Shown: positions 40,971-49,376 of the stretch, piece by piece
How positions within the stretch are numbered: position 1 is the stretch's first letter
How the letters are laid out: every line of letters begins with the position of its first letter
Assembly (NCBI GenBank): GCA_963753575.1
Contig: CAVWCR010000003.1
Coordinates: 1,550,001 to 1,614,000, forward strand
Direction of reading: 5' to 3'
Length of the DNA stretch: 64,000 nucleotides
Source of the DNA: VAZQ01 sp963753575
GTDB taxonomy: Bacteria > Pseudomonadota > Alphaproteobacteria > Rhizobiales > Xanthobacteraceae
Notes under the pieces: generated by a model
Database searches by the model: none
Told to the model about the DNA's origin: nothing
Seen by the model: the letters and a program-made list of their open reading frames with translations, nothing else
Translations under genes and position numbers: made by a program

Positions 40971-41948
40971 ATGTTGACCCGCCGTCGCGCGCAATCATGG
41001 GTCATTGCCGCCGCCTGCCTGTTGCTTGCGTCAGCCAGCACGGCCTCCGCCCAGTCCTATCCCAACCACCCGATCAAGCTGATCGTTCCGTTCGCGGCCG
41101 GTGGGCCGCTCGATCTGGTCGGCCGCAGTCTGGGTGACAAGCTCACCACAGCCCTGAAGCAGCCGGTCATCATCGAGAACCGCGTCGGCGCCGGCGGCAA
41201 TATTGGAACAGAGGCAGCGGCGAAATCGCCACCCGACGGCTATACGCTCCTCCTGGTGCTGAGCGGCACGCTGGTCGCCAATCCGGCCGTGTTCAAGAAA
41301 CTGCCGTTTGATCCGGAAAAAGATTTCGAGCCGATCTCACTGCTCACTGAAACGAGCCAGATGCTGGTCGTGCATCCCTCCGTCCCGGTAAAGACCGCCA
41401 AGGAGTTCGTCGACTACGCCAAGACCCATCCGATCACCTACGCGCATGCCGGCCCCGGCAGCGGCGGCCATCTGGCCATGGGCTATTTCGCGCTGCTGAC
41501 CGGGTTCAAGGGCACGGCGGTGCCCTATCGCGGCAACGCGCCGCTGATGACCGATCTCGCGGCCGGACAAGTGCAGTCCGGATTCATCGCCAGCGCCGGC
41601 GCGATCCCGCACGTCCGCGCCGGACGACTGAGAGGTCTCGCGATCTCGTCCGACAGGCGCTCGCCGCTCGCGCCCGACGTGCCGACGACGGCGGAAGCCG
41701 GCTATCCGCAGATGAAGCTCAACACCTGGTTCGTCCTGCTGGCGCCGGCCAAGACGCCGCCCGCGATCCTGTCGATGCTGGAACGCGAAGTTCGCAAGAT
41801 CGTGAAGATGCCTGACCTGCAGGCGAAATGGCGGGCAAGCGACATCCAGCCGCTCGGCTCCTCGGCCGCCGAGGCCAAGAAGCAACTGAAGGAGGAGACC
41901 GCGCTCTGGGCGGACATCGTCAAGCGCGCCAAGCTCGAGCAGCAGTAG
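40971..41948 (+). CDS. Bug-family periplasmic TTT receptor next to the LsrF-like gene
   Basis: A 325-residue periplasmic receptor. The signal peptide is about residues 9-28 (SWVIAAACLLLASASTASAQ), then SYPNHPIKLIVPFAAGGPLD and PVIIENRVGAGGNIGTEAAA, the ordinary Bug pattern with AGGxxD. It belongs to the classic YPxxPIKLIVP subfamily, unlike the receptors at 15.2, 45.8 and 46.9 kb. It lies 148 bases after the LsrF-like gene on the same strand, so the ligand might be the carbon source used by that cluster. No TctAB is nearby. Confidence 0.88.
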   Translation: MLTRRRAQSWVIAAACLLLASASTASAQSYPNHPIKLIVPFAAGGPLDLVGRSLGDKLTTALKQPVIIENRVGAGGNIGTEAAAKSPPDGYTLLLVLSGTLVANPAVFKKLPFDPEKDFEPISLLTETSQMLVVHPSVPVKTAKEFVDYAKTHPITYAHAGPGSGGHLAMGYFALLTGFKGTAVPYRGNAPLMTDLAAGQVQSGFIASAGAIPHVRAGRLRGLAISSDRRSPLAPDVPTTAEAGYPQMKLNTWFVLLAPAKTPPAILSMLEREVRKIVKMPDLQAKWRASDIQPLGSSAAEAKKQLKEETALWADIVKRAKLEQQ

Positions 41949-42145
41949 CAAGCTGCAGCACCGGCAAGCGAATTGATCCTGCCCTCATGTCCCGCGCCAG
42001 CGGGGCATCCCGGTTCGGTTCCGGGCACGGTACCGTCACGGCACGGAGCTTTGCTCGGGTTCCGGCGGCGATTCTCCCGAAAATCGATCTCGAAGGATGA
42101 TGTGCAAGGCCGTATAGTGCGGCCTCCACAGCAATAAGCATCCTC

Positions 42146-43741
42146 ATGCGCTTCGCGCCTAATCTCATTGATCGCCGCCGCCTGCTCGCGCGCGCTGCCG
42201 CAGCGGGCCTGGCGGTCGCGGGCGTTCCGCTCCTGCGCACGAACCCGGTTCGGGCGCAGATCAAGGACAATCCCTTCACACTCGGCGTTGCGGCGGGCGA
42301 GCCCGCCCCCGATGGTTTCGTGATCTGGACGCGGCTCGCGCGGCGGCCGCTGTTCGCGCGTGGCGGCATGGCGCCGGTTCCGGTCGAGGTCACGTGGGAG
42401 CTGGCGACCGATCCGGCCATGCAGCAGATCGTGCAGTCCGGCAAGGCGACAGCCTGGCCCGAGCTTGCGCATTCGGTGCACGTTGAGGTCGGCGCGCTCG
42501 AACCGGCGCGCGAGTATTTCTACCGGTTTCGCGTTGGAAGCGCCGAGAGCGCGGTCGGACGCGCCCGCACGCTGCCCGCGCCGGGCACAGCCGTGGCGCA
42601 ATTGCGGTTCGCCTCGGCCGGTTGCCAGTCCTGGGAGGGCGGCTTCTACACGGCATGGCGCAGCATCGCCGAGGAAGCCTTCGACCTCGTGGTCCACTAC
42701 GGCGACTACATCTACGAAAACCGGTATGTGGCAGCGGATCGGCGGGGCCGTCCGTTCCCCCGCAGCCTGCCGAACAACTTCCCCACTTGCATGACGCTGA
42801 CCGACTACCGAAGGCGCTACGCGCTCTACAAGTCGGATCCCGATCTGCAGGCGGCGCACGCGTCCTGCGCCTTCCTGCCGAGCTTTGACGATCACGAGGT
42901 CGTCGACAATTGGGCCGCCGATTCCGATCCGCAGGGTACGCCGCCCGAGGCCTTCCTGTTCCGACGCGCGGCCGCCTTCCAGGCCTGGTACGAACATATG
43001 CCGGTGCGCAGGAGCATGCTGCCGCGCGGGCCCAATATCCTGGCCTATCGCCTCGTCCGGTTCGGCAATCTCGCCGACTTCGCGGTACTCGACACGCGCC
43101 AATACCGGTCGCGGCAGGCCTGCGGCGACGGTTTCCGGTCGAACTGCAAGGAGGCCGACGAGCCCGACCGCACGATGCTTGGCGAACGCCAGGAGCAGTG
43201 GCTTGCGGAGAGCCTGCGCATCCGCCAAGGCACCTGGCAGGTCTTGGCGCAGCAGGTGCTGTTCTCGCGCCTCGACTGGCGCTCGTTTTCCTGGGTGCAC
43301 GCGCAGGAGGAATCGCTGCGGATGGATACCTGGGACGGCGCCAGCGCCGCGCGCGAGCGCGTGCTGAGAGTGTTGCATCACGTGCAAGCCCCCAACCCGG
43401 TCGTGCTCACCGGTGATGCGCATATGGGGATGGCCTTCGAGATCAAAGATGACTGGAGCGATCCGAGCTCGCGCTGCGTCGGGGTCGAGTTCCTGGCGAC
43501 GTCGATCTCCTCGGGCGGCGACGGCTCGCCTAGTCCATCTAACGCCGAGGCGCTGTATCACGACAACCCGCATCTCAAGTTCATTGGCAACGAGCGTGGT
43601 TATACGCGCCACGTGGTAAACCCGAAGAGCTGGCAGGCGGACTATCGCGTGGTCGAAAAAGTCAGCCTGCCGGGCGCTGCGGTCTCGACCCGAAAGTCCT
43701 TCGCGGTCGAAGCCGGTCGGCCGGGGCTCGTGGACGCTTGA
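42146..43741 (+). CDS. phoD: PhoD-type alkaline phosphatase/phosphodiesterase, Tat-exported
   Basis: A 531-residue PhoD-family metallophosphoesterase that releases phosphate from organic esters outside the cytosol. The N-terminal IDRRRLLARAAAAGLAVAG is a twin-arginine-type signal, as usual for PhoD. The family pattern NPFTLGVAAGEPAPDGFVIW follows. Metal-binding motifs are VHYGDYIYE, FDDHEVVDNW and VLTGDAHMG. Length and order are typical. No PHO-box was identified in the 197 bases upstream. It is convergent with phaZ. Confidence 0.92.
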   Translation: MRFAPNLIDRRRLLARAAAAGLAVAGVPLLRTNPVRAQIKDNPFTLGVAAGEPAPDGFVIWTRLARRPLFARGGMAPVPVEVTWELATDPAMQQIVQSGKATAWPELAHSVHVEVGALEPAREYFYRFRVGSAESAVGRARTLPAPGTAVAQLRFASAGCQSWEGGFYTAWRSIAEEAFDLVVHYGDYIYENRYVAADRRGRPFPRSLPNNFPTCMTLTDYRRRYALYKSDPDLQAAHASCAFLPSFDDHEVVDNWAADSDPQGTPPEAFLFRRAAAFQAWYEHMPVRRSMLPRGPNILAYRLVRFGNLADFAVLDTRQYRSRQACGDGFRSNCKEADEPDRTMLGERQEQWLAESLRIRQGTWQVLAQQVLFSRLDWRSFSWVHAQEESLRMDTWDGASAARERVLRVLHHVQAPNPVVLTGDAHMGMAFEIKDDWSDPSSRCVGVEFLATSISSGGDGSPSPSNAEALYHDNPHLKFIGNERGYTRHVVNPKSWQADYRVVEKVSLPGAAVSTRKSFAVEAGRPGLVDA

Positions 43742-43761
43742 GCAGCCGCCGCCGGTTTGGA

Positions 43762-44979
43762 TCAATCGCTTGCCAGGATCACGTTCTTGACCAGCGGATA
43801 GACCTGCGCCTCCCAGCGCCGGCCGCTGAAGATGCCGTAGTGGCCGACGCCGAGCTGCAGGTGATGGCGCTTGAGATGCGCGCGTAGCCCGGAGCACAGC
43901 TCCTGGGCCGCAACCGTCTGACCAACCGCACAGATGTCGTCGCGCTCGCCCTCGACCGTGAGCAGCATCGTGCGGCGGATCGCACCCAGCTCGACCTTGT
44001 TGCCGTGCCATGTGAGCGCCCCGCGTGCGAGCGCGTGCTCCTGGAACACCAGGCGCACAGTCTCCAGATAGAACTCCGCCGACAGATCGAGCACGGCGAA
44101 GTATTCGTCGTAGAACTCCTTCGTGGCCTTCGCCTTCTCGGTCTCGCCGTTGATCAGGTGCTGATAGAGCTCGCGATGCGCCTTCAGATGGCGATCGATG
44201 TTCATGCTCATGAAGGCGGCGAGTTGCACGAAGCCCGGATAGACGCGGCGGCCTGCGCCCGGATAGCGCGCCGGCACCGTCGCAATCAGGTTCTGTTCGA
44301 ACCAGTCCATCGGCTTGCTCTGCGCCAGCACATTGACCTTGGTGGGATTCACGCGAGTATCGATCGGACCCGCCATCAACGTCATGCTGCACGCCTGGGC
44401 CGGATGGCCGGACGCCGCCATGACGGCGGCTGCGACCAATACGGCAACGCATGGCTGGCACACCGCAATCACGTGGGCGCCCGGTCCTAGCACTTCGAGA
44501 AAGCGGATGATCTGATCAATGTAGTCATCGAAGCCGAATGCGCCGCTCTCCACTGAGACGTCGCGCACATTGTGCCAGTCGGTGATGTAGACATCGTGCT
44601 CGGGCAGCATCGTGCGCACGGTGTTGCGCAAGAGCGTCGAGAAATGGCCGGACAGCGGCGCCACCAGCAGCACGCGCGGCTGCGTTGCTTCGATGTCCTT
44701 GCGAAAGTGCAGCAGGGTGCCGAACGGCGTGGTGCAGGCCGCTTCCTCGCACACGTCGACCGGACGATTGCCGACCACGACCGTGTCGATGCCGAACGGC
44801 GGACGAACGTGGGTGAGCCCGGCGCGGGCGATCAATTCGTAGGTGGCAGTGAGGTTGCGCAGCATCGGCGTGTTCGATAGCCCTACCAGCGGCATGCCGA
44901 TCGCCGACCTGGCGTCCGCGGCGAACAGGCGTAACGGCTCCATCATGTCGCAATGGGTGAGATACGCCTGATAGAGCAT
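43762..44979 (-). CDS. phaZ: intracellular polyhydroxyalkanoate depolymerase
   Basis: A 405-residue intracellular PHA depolymerase that mobilises stored polyhydroxybutyrate as monomers. The N-terminal MLYQAYLTHCDMMEPLRLFA is typical of the family. The nucleophile region AVCQPCVAVLVAAAVMA (near residue 176) has Cys in place of the usual lipase Ser, the known hallmark of the PhaZ1-type enzymes. The likely His is in GVGHYGIFSGRRW. There is no signal peptide. PHA synthase is not in the window. The start is the Met at 44979. Confidence 0.93.
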   Translation of the reverse strand: MLYQAYLTHCDMMEPLRLFAADARSAIGMPLVGLSNTPMLRNLTATYELIARAGLTHVRPPFGIDTVVVGNRPVDVCEEAACTTPFGTLLHFRKDIEATQPRVLLVAPLSGHFSTLLRNTVRTMLPEHDVYITDWHNVRDVSVESGAFGFDDYIDQIIRFLEVLGPGAHVIAVCQPCVAVLVAAAVMAASGHPAQACSMTLMAGPIDTRVNPTKVNVLAQSKPMDWFEQNLIATVPARYPGAGRRVYPGFVQLAAFMSMNIDRHLKAHRELYQHLINGETEKAKATKEFYDEYFAVLDLSAEFYLETVRLVFQEHALARGALTWHGNKVELGAIRRTMLLTVEGERDDICAVGQTVAAQELCSGLRAHLKRHHLQLGVGHYGIFSGRRWEAQVYPLVKNVILASD

Positions 44980-45101
44980 GCCCGCCCAGCGCCCCCGCGG
45001 ACGCCGCCCTCTTGTTGCATCGCAACAAGATTAGTGCATTCTATGCTGCGCCGCGAGGTTCTTTTATAGGCGGTCTCCCAGGGGGATGGTGGAGTGCTTC
45101 C

Positions 45102-45758
45102 ATGGCCATGGCCGTATTAACGATTGCCAGCAAGAACTACGGCTCGTGGTCGCTGCGCGGCTGGCTCCTCTGCAAGATGGCGGGGCTCGATTTCGAGGAG
45201 GAGCAAGCCGCCACCGACGACCCCTCCATCAAGGCTGAGCTGCTGCTGCTTTCGTCATCATTTCTGGTTCCCTGCCTCACCCATGAGGGCGTCAAGATCT
45301 GGGATACGCTCGCGATAGGCGAATACCTCAACGAGCTCCGTCCCGATGCGGGCCTGCTGCCGGAGGGGCGCGCCGACCGGGCGCGCTGCCGCTCGATCTC
45401 GGGCGAGATGCATTCCGGCTTCAGCAATCTGCGCTCCGCGCTGCCGATGAACGTCAAGGCCGTCTATGCGGGCTTCAAGGTCTGGGCCGGCGCGCAGGCC
45501 GACATCGAGCGCGTCACGACGATCTGGCGCGAGTGCCTGACGGCCTCCAAGGGGCCGTACCTGTTCGGGAAGAGCCCCTGCATGGCCGACGCCATGTTCG
45601 CGCCGGTCTGCTCGCGCTTTGTCACTTACGACGTGAAGCTCGACCGCGCCTGCGCAAGCTACTGCAAGGCAATCATGGAGATGCCGGCGATGCAGGAATG
45701 GATCAGCGCCGCGATGGCCGAGCCCGACGAGCTGGAAGAGCTCGACGTGGAGTTCTGA
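45102..45758 (+). CDS. glutathione S-transferase family protein
   Basis: A 218-residue cytosolic GST-like protein. The thioredoxin-fold N-terminus reads MAMAVLTIASKNYGSWSLRG, with the likely active Ser in NYGSWSLR; the domain includes FLVPCLTHEGVKIWDTLAI with the glutathione-binding PCL and D-T motifs. An all-helical C-terminal domain follows (GPYLFGKSPCMADAMFAPVC). GSTs of this branch conjugate electrophiles or act in reductive steps; the substrate is unknown. GGAG 7 bases upstream supports 45102; ATG 45108 is also possible. It is divergent from phaZ. Confidence 0.88.
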   Translation: MAMAVLTIASKNYGSWSLRGWLLCKMAGLDFEEEQAATDDPSIKAELLLLSSSFLVPCLTHEGVKIWDTLAIGEYLNELRPDAGLLPEGRADRARCRSISGEMHSGFSNLRSALPMNVKAVYAGFKVWAGAQADIERVTTIWRECLTASKGPYLFGKSPCMADAMFAPVCSRFVTYDVKLDRACASYCKAIMEMPAMQEWISAAMAEPDELEELDVEF

Positions 45759-45773
45759 TCAGGAAATTGATCA

Positions 45774-45801
45774 CGCCCCCGAGCTGCGCAGCCCGGGGGC
45801 G
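45774..45801. terminator. bidirectional hairpin between convergent genes
   Basis: CGCCCCCG (45774-45781) pairs with CGGGGGCG (45794-45801) around a 12-base loop, in the gap between the convergent GST and Bug genes. There is no long T-tract, but position and stability suit a shared terminator. Confidence 0.6.
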
Positions 45802-45813
45802 CAATTCAATGGC

Positions 45814-46863
45814 TCAATAGATCATCGCCGCCGCCTTCTTCGCGGTCGTTTCCGGTGTCGCATAGACCTCGCTCACGATTTTCTGGACGTCCGCGCCGGA
45901 TACGGCGTTGATCTCAAGCTTCATCCGCTTGGCGTCGGCCAGGAACTCCTTGTCGTGGAGCGTATCCATGAAGGCCTTTCGCAGCATCGCAACGCGCTCG
46001 GCCGGAACGCCGGGCGGGGCAACAAACGGCCGTCCCATCGGCTGCCGCGAGAAGATGAGCTTGAAGATCTTTCGCCCTTCATCGGTCTTGGCATAGTCCA
46101 TGATCAGGGGAACGTTGGGCAGGTCGGGATGCTTGTGCATGGATAGCTGGACCAGGATGTTGATCTTCTTTTCATCGAGCCATTTCTTGTGCGTGGCAAT
46201 GACGCTCGACCAGGACCAGCCGCAGCGGCCCTGCACCTCGCCGCGCTCCATCGCCAGATTGATCTCGTTGCCGCCCGGATAGCCCGACACGATCTTGAAC
46301 TTGGTCCCGAGCACGCCGTTGAGGACCTTCGGAAACTGATCGGTATCGGCGGCCGCCCCGGTGCCGCCGACGACCAGCGGCTTCTCCTTGACCTGCTCAA
46401 GGCTGGTGATGCCGGTCGTGTGCCACGCCACGCACACGCTCACCTCGTCGTTCATGCTGCCGATCCAGTTGAACTTCGAGGCATCAAACTTCGCCTTCTT
46501 GGACCCCAGGAGAGGATCGAAGCCGGTCCCGCGACCGATCATGCCAAAGGCCGAGCCGTCCTTTGGCGCAACGTTGTAGAGCCAGTTGGTCAGAACCAGG
46601 CTTCCGGCTCCCGGCATGTTCTTCGGCAATATGGTCGGATGACCGGGGATGTAGCGGTCCATGTGGCGCGCGAGCGCACGCGCATAGACATCGTATCCGC
46701 CGCCCGGGCTGTAGCCGACATAGAGTTCGATGCTCGGGCCGTTTTCGGTTTGACCGGCCTTCTGATCTGCATTCTGCGCAAACGACAATCCCGACAACCC
46801 CGCGGCGCCGATCGCGATGATCGCGCAAGACATCAAACGGCTGGTTATGCAACGGCTGGTCAT
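45814..46863 (-). CDS. Bug-family TTT receptor (GKTI/PGHPTILPKNMPGAGS subfamily)
   Basis: A 349-residue periplasmic receptor. The start is ATG 46863 (MTSRCITSRLMSCAIIAI) with AAAGGAC upstream; the frame opens earlier without reason. A signal peptide (about residues 8-30) precedes IELYVGYSPGGGYDVYARAL and HPTILPKNMPGAGSLVL. It shares VQGRCGWSWSSV, including a conserved Cys, with the next gene (GLCGYDWSSL). It lies 44 bases after the stop of the 46.9-kb receptor, so the two are probably one operon of paired receptors without membrane subunits. Confidence 0.87.
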   Translation of the reverse strand: MTSRCITSRLMSCAIIAIGAAGLSGLSFAQNADQKAGQTENGPSIELYVGYSPGGGYDVYARALARHMDRYIPGHPTILPKNMPGAGSLVLTNWLYNVAPKDGSAFGMIGRGTGFDPLLGSKKAKFDASKFNWIGSMNDEVSVCVAWHTTGITSLEQVKEKPLVVGGTGAAADTDQFPKVLNGVLGTKFKIVSGYPGGNEINLAMERGEVQGRCGWSWSSVIATHKKWLDEKKINILVQLSMHKHPDLPNVPLIMDYAKTDEGRKIFKLIFSRQPMGRPFVAPPGVPAERVAMLRKAFMDTLHDKEFLADAKRMKLEINAVSGADVQKIVSEVYATPETTAKKAAAMIY

Positions 46864-46907
46864 GGCTTTGTCCTTTCTCAAGAGACGTTCATGCATGCCG
46901 ATCGTGG

Positions 46908-47951
46908 TCAAGACGGCGGGCCGGGCCGCGTCACCTCGGCAGCCCGCTCGACGACGTTACGCGGTGACGCGAACAGCTTCTCCACCACCTGTTGGACGCG
47001 CTCGCCTGTCAGCGGCTCAATGTCGATCCGGGACTTCTTGGCGTCGGCGAGAAATTCCGGATCCTTGATGGTTGCGGCGAACGCGCGACGCAGCGTAGCC
47101 ACGCGATCGGGCGGCGTGCCGGCGGGCACGAAGTAGGGTCGACCGAAAATCTGCTGTGACACGATCAGCTCGGCCACCCGCCGGTCCTTCGGATCGGTGA
47201 TGAATTTCCAGATCGACGGCACGCCCATCTTGGTCAGCGACGCATCCGGCTCGACGCTCGCCTGCAGCAGATAGTTGATCTTGTGATCGCGCACCCAGTT
47301 GGGGCGCTGCGTCCTCAGGCTTGACCAATCGTAGCCGCACAATCCTTCGACTTCGCCACGCTCAAGCGCGATCAGAATGTCGACCGATCCCTTGTAGCCC
47401 GACACGATATCGAACTTGGCGCCCGCGAGGTTGTTCAACATATAGGCGTAGTCGCGCGTCGAGCCGCCGGCCTGACTCGCACCGAGGACCGTTTTGCGTT
47501 TCTGCGCGTCGGCAAACGTCTTGGTCTTTGACGTCTGAAAGGTGACGCACATGCGCGTGCTGTTAGCCAACGTCCCCAGGAATTGGAATTTCGAGGGGTC
47601 ATACGAGAACTTGGTTTTCGACCCGAGCAGCGGCTCCATCACCGCGCCCGGAAAGATCGCGCCGATCTCGGTCCCGTCCTTCGGGGCGATCGTAGCCATG
47701 TAGCTCGCCGCCTTGGCGCTTCCGGCGCCCGGCATGTTCATCGGGACGATTTCCGGATTGCCGGGCAGATGGCGCACGAGGTGACGCGCAAGCGTGCGGG
47801 CATAGATGTCATAGCCGCCGCCCGGGTTGCCACCGATGAGGAGCTTTATCGTCTTGCCGGCATAGAAGTCCTCAGCGGCCGCACCGCTTGCACATGCCAA
47901 GAGCGTGGTAGCGGCGACCGCCGTGGTTAAGAGTGCGTATCTGAGCGTCAT
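46908..47951 (-). CDS. Bug-family TTT receptor, paired with the downstream receptor
   Basis: A 347-residue periplasmic receptor. The signal peptide is about residues 3-26 (LRYALLTTAVAATTLLACAS), then FYAGKTIKLLIGGNPGGGYD and the VPMNMPGAGS loop. It is of the same subfamily as the gene at 45814 and clearly paralogous; both keep an EGLCGYDW/QGRCGWSW block. The pair suggests gene duplication with ligand divergence. The 412-base region upstream (47952-48363) separates it from the divergent TRAP receptor gene and holds tandem repeats. Confidence 0.87.
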   Translation of the reverse strand: MTLRYALLTTAVAATTLLACASGAAAEDFYAGKTIKLLIGGNPGGGYDIYARTLARHLVRHLPGNPEIVPMNMPGAGSAKAASYMATIAPKDGTEIGAIFPGAVMEPLLGSKTKFSYDPSKFQFLGTLANSTRMCVTFQTSKTKTFADAQKRKTVLGASQAGGSTRDYAYMLNNLAGAKFDIVSGYKGSVDILIALERGEVEGLCGYDWSSLRTQRPNWVRDHKINYLLQASVEPDASLTKMGVPSIWKFITDPKDRRVAELIVSQQIFGRPYFVPAGTPPDRVATLRRAFAATIKDPEFLADAKKSRIDIEPLTGERVQQVVEKLFASPRNVVERAAEVTRPGPPS

Positions 47952-48363
47952 GGTCGGCTCCCGCGGATATTGTGGTTGTTAAGCCGCGCCGAAAGACAGC
48001 CGGCAAATGGCAGCGAGAATCTGGCTCACGTCACCGTAGCGCCGGGAAAGTGGCTTGCTACCGCTCGAAATGCCGCGCGGCATTGTAGCGCGCGTCGGCC
48101 CAAGGCCTGGTCCGAAGCGGCCCCGCTCTATGCTAGGTGGCGCGCGGGGCTTATGCTAAGAGACGGGGCTTATGCTAAGAGAAGGGGTGATCGTGCGCTT
48201 CCTCAATTTAGGTGCGCGAAGGGGTTAAGTGCGCGAAGGGGCATGATATCTGGCGCTGCACAATCGAAGCTGCACAATCGAAATTGAATGTGGAAACCGC
48301 ACGTCGAAGCCGCATGTCGATGTCACTGAATCGATATCATTGAATGACGCTCTGGAGGAACCT
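47952..48363. other. 412-base intergenic region packed with short tandem duplications
   Basis: No gene is supported. Exact or near-exact tandem units follow each other from 48145: 2 x 19 bases (CGGGGCTTATGCTAAGAGA), 2 x 17 bases starting GTGCGCGAAGGGG (48212-48245), 2 x 14 bases (GCTGCACAATCGAA, 48255-48282) and related CCGCACGTCGAAG/CCGCATGTCGATG units. The region must contain the promoters of two divergent receptor genes. A GGAGG at 48353-48357 is the ribosome site of the TAXI gene. Confidence 0.6.
48145..48335. repeat. cluster of short tandem repeats of 13-19 bp
   Basis: At least four adjacent pairs of duplicated units with different lengths and sequences occur within 190 bases upstream of the TAXI receptor gene: 19, 17, 14 and about 13 bases. 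This is unusual density compared with the rest of the window. Confidence 0.7.
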
Positions 48364-49347
48364 ATGCCAAACACATCCAAACACTATCTCGGCTTCGCGG
48401 CGGCGATTGCCGCCCTCACCGCGGTGAGCTCGCCTGCGGCGGCGCAACTCTATGGGCTGGGCACGGGGAAACAGGGCTTCTATACCTACTCGGCCGGCGC
48501 CGCGATTGCCAAAGTGGCCTCCGACAACGGGCTGCCGATGCGCATCCAGCCGTTCGGCGGTACCAGCGCCTACGTGCCGGCGGTGAGCGCGGGCGAAATC
48601 GAATTCGGATTGGCGAACGAGCTTGAAACGACCTACGCGGTGACCGGCAAGGTCATCTACAACAACAAGCCGCAACCGGGCGTGCGGGTCGTCTCGGTTC
48701 TCACACCGCTCTACTCGGTGTTCTTCGTGCGCAAGGATTCCGACATCAAGTCGATCGCCGACCTGAAGGGCAAGCGCGTGCCGTCCGACTACGTGAGCCA
48801 GCGCGTGCTCGAAGAACTCTCCAAGGGGACGTTGGCCAACGCCGGCCTCACCTACGATGACGTCAAGAAAGTGCGGGTGGCGAACGTCGCCAACGGCGCC
48901 GACGAGTTCGCCGCCGGCAAGGCCGACGTTTTCATGTTTGCGGTCGGCGCCGGCAAGGTCGCAGAAGTCGCCGCCAAGGTCGGCGGCTTGCGCGTCCTGC
49001 CGATCGACACCTCGCCCGAGGCGATGGCGCGGACCCGCAAGTACATCCCGGTCGCCTACGCAACGACGCTCCAGCCTGGGAAGGGGCGCGCCGGGCTCGA
49101 CGAGCCGACCAAGACGATCGCCTATGACTACCTCATTCTCGCCAACGACAAGGTCAAGGACGACGCGGCCTATCAGTTCGCCAAGATCTTGCACGGCCAC
49201 AGGGACGCGCTGGTCTCCGGCTTCCGCGCCCTGATCGGCTTCAAGCCGGACGGGATGGCCAAGGATATGGGGCCGGTAAAATTCCACCCGGGCGCGATCA
49301 AGTTCTACAAAGAGGTCAAACAGTGGCCACCGAAGGCCGCAAGCTGA
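48364..49347 (+). CDS. TAXI-family TRAP transporter periplasmic receptor
   Basis: A 327-residue TAXI-type solute receptor. A signal peptide (GFAAAIAALTAVSSPAAAQ) precedes YGLGTGKQGFYTYSAGAAI, and later VPSDYVSQRVLEEL and GAGKVAEVAAKVGGLRVLPI. It captures a substrate such as a carboxylate or amino acid and delivers it to the permease encoded next. The start is ATG 48364 with GGAGG 6 bases upstream. It is followed after 29 bases by the fused TRAP permease, so they form an operon. TAXI receptors lack the standard DctP arginine pattern, so the ligand is not deducible. Confidence 0.9.
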   Translation: MPNTSKHYLGFAAAIAALTAVSSPAAAQLYGLGTGKQGFYTYSAGAAIAKVASDNGLPMRIQPFGGTSAYVPAVSAGEIEFGLANELETTYAVTGKVIYNNKPQPGVRVVSVLTPLYSVFFVRKDSDIKSIADLKGKRVPSDYVSQRVLEELSKGTLANAGLTYDDVKKVRVANVANGADEFAAGKADVFMFAVGAGKVAEVAAKVGGLRVLPIDTSPEAMARTRKYIPVAYATTLQPGKGRAGLDEPTKTIAYDYLILANDKVKDDAAYQFAKILHGHRDALVSGFRALIGFKPDGMAKDMGPVKFHPGAIKFYKEVKQWPPKAAS

Positions 49348-49376
49348 CGCGCCCTTAACAACAAGACCAAAAGCCC

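Noticed and set aside
41702..44461. Long open frame (919 codons) on the minus strand across the Bug, phoD and phaZ region.
   Set aside because: It overlaps three well-supported genes and has no domain pattern of its own.
48145..48335. Possible CRISPR array because of repeated short units.
   Set aside because: Units differ in length and sequence, are directly tandem with no spacers, and no cas gene is near.
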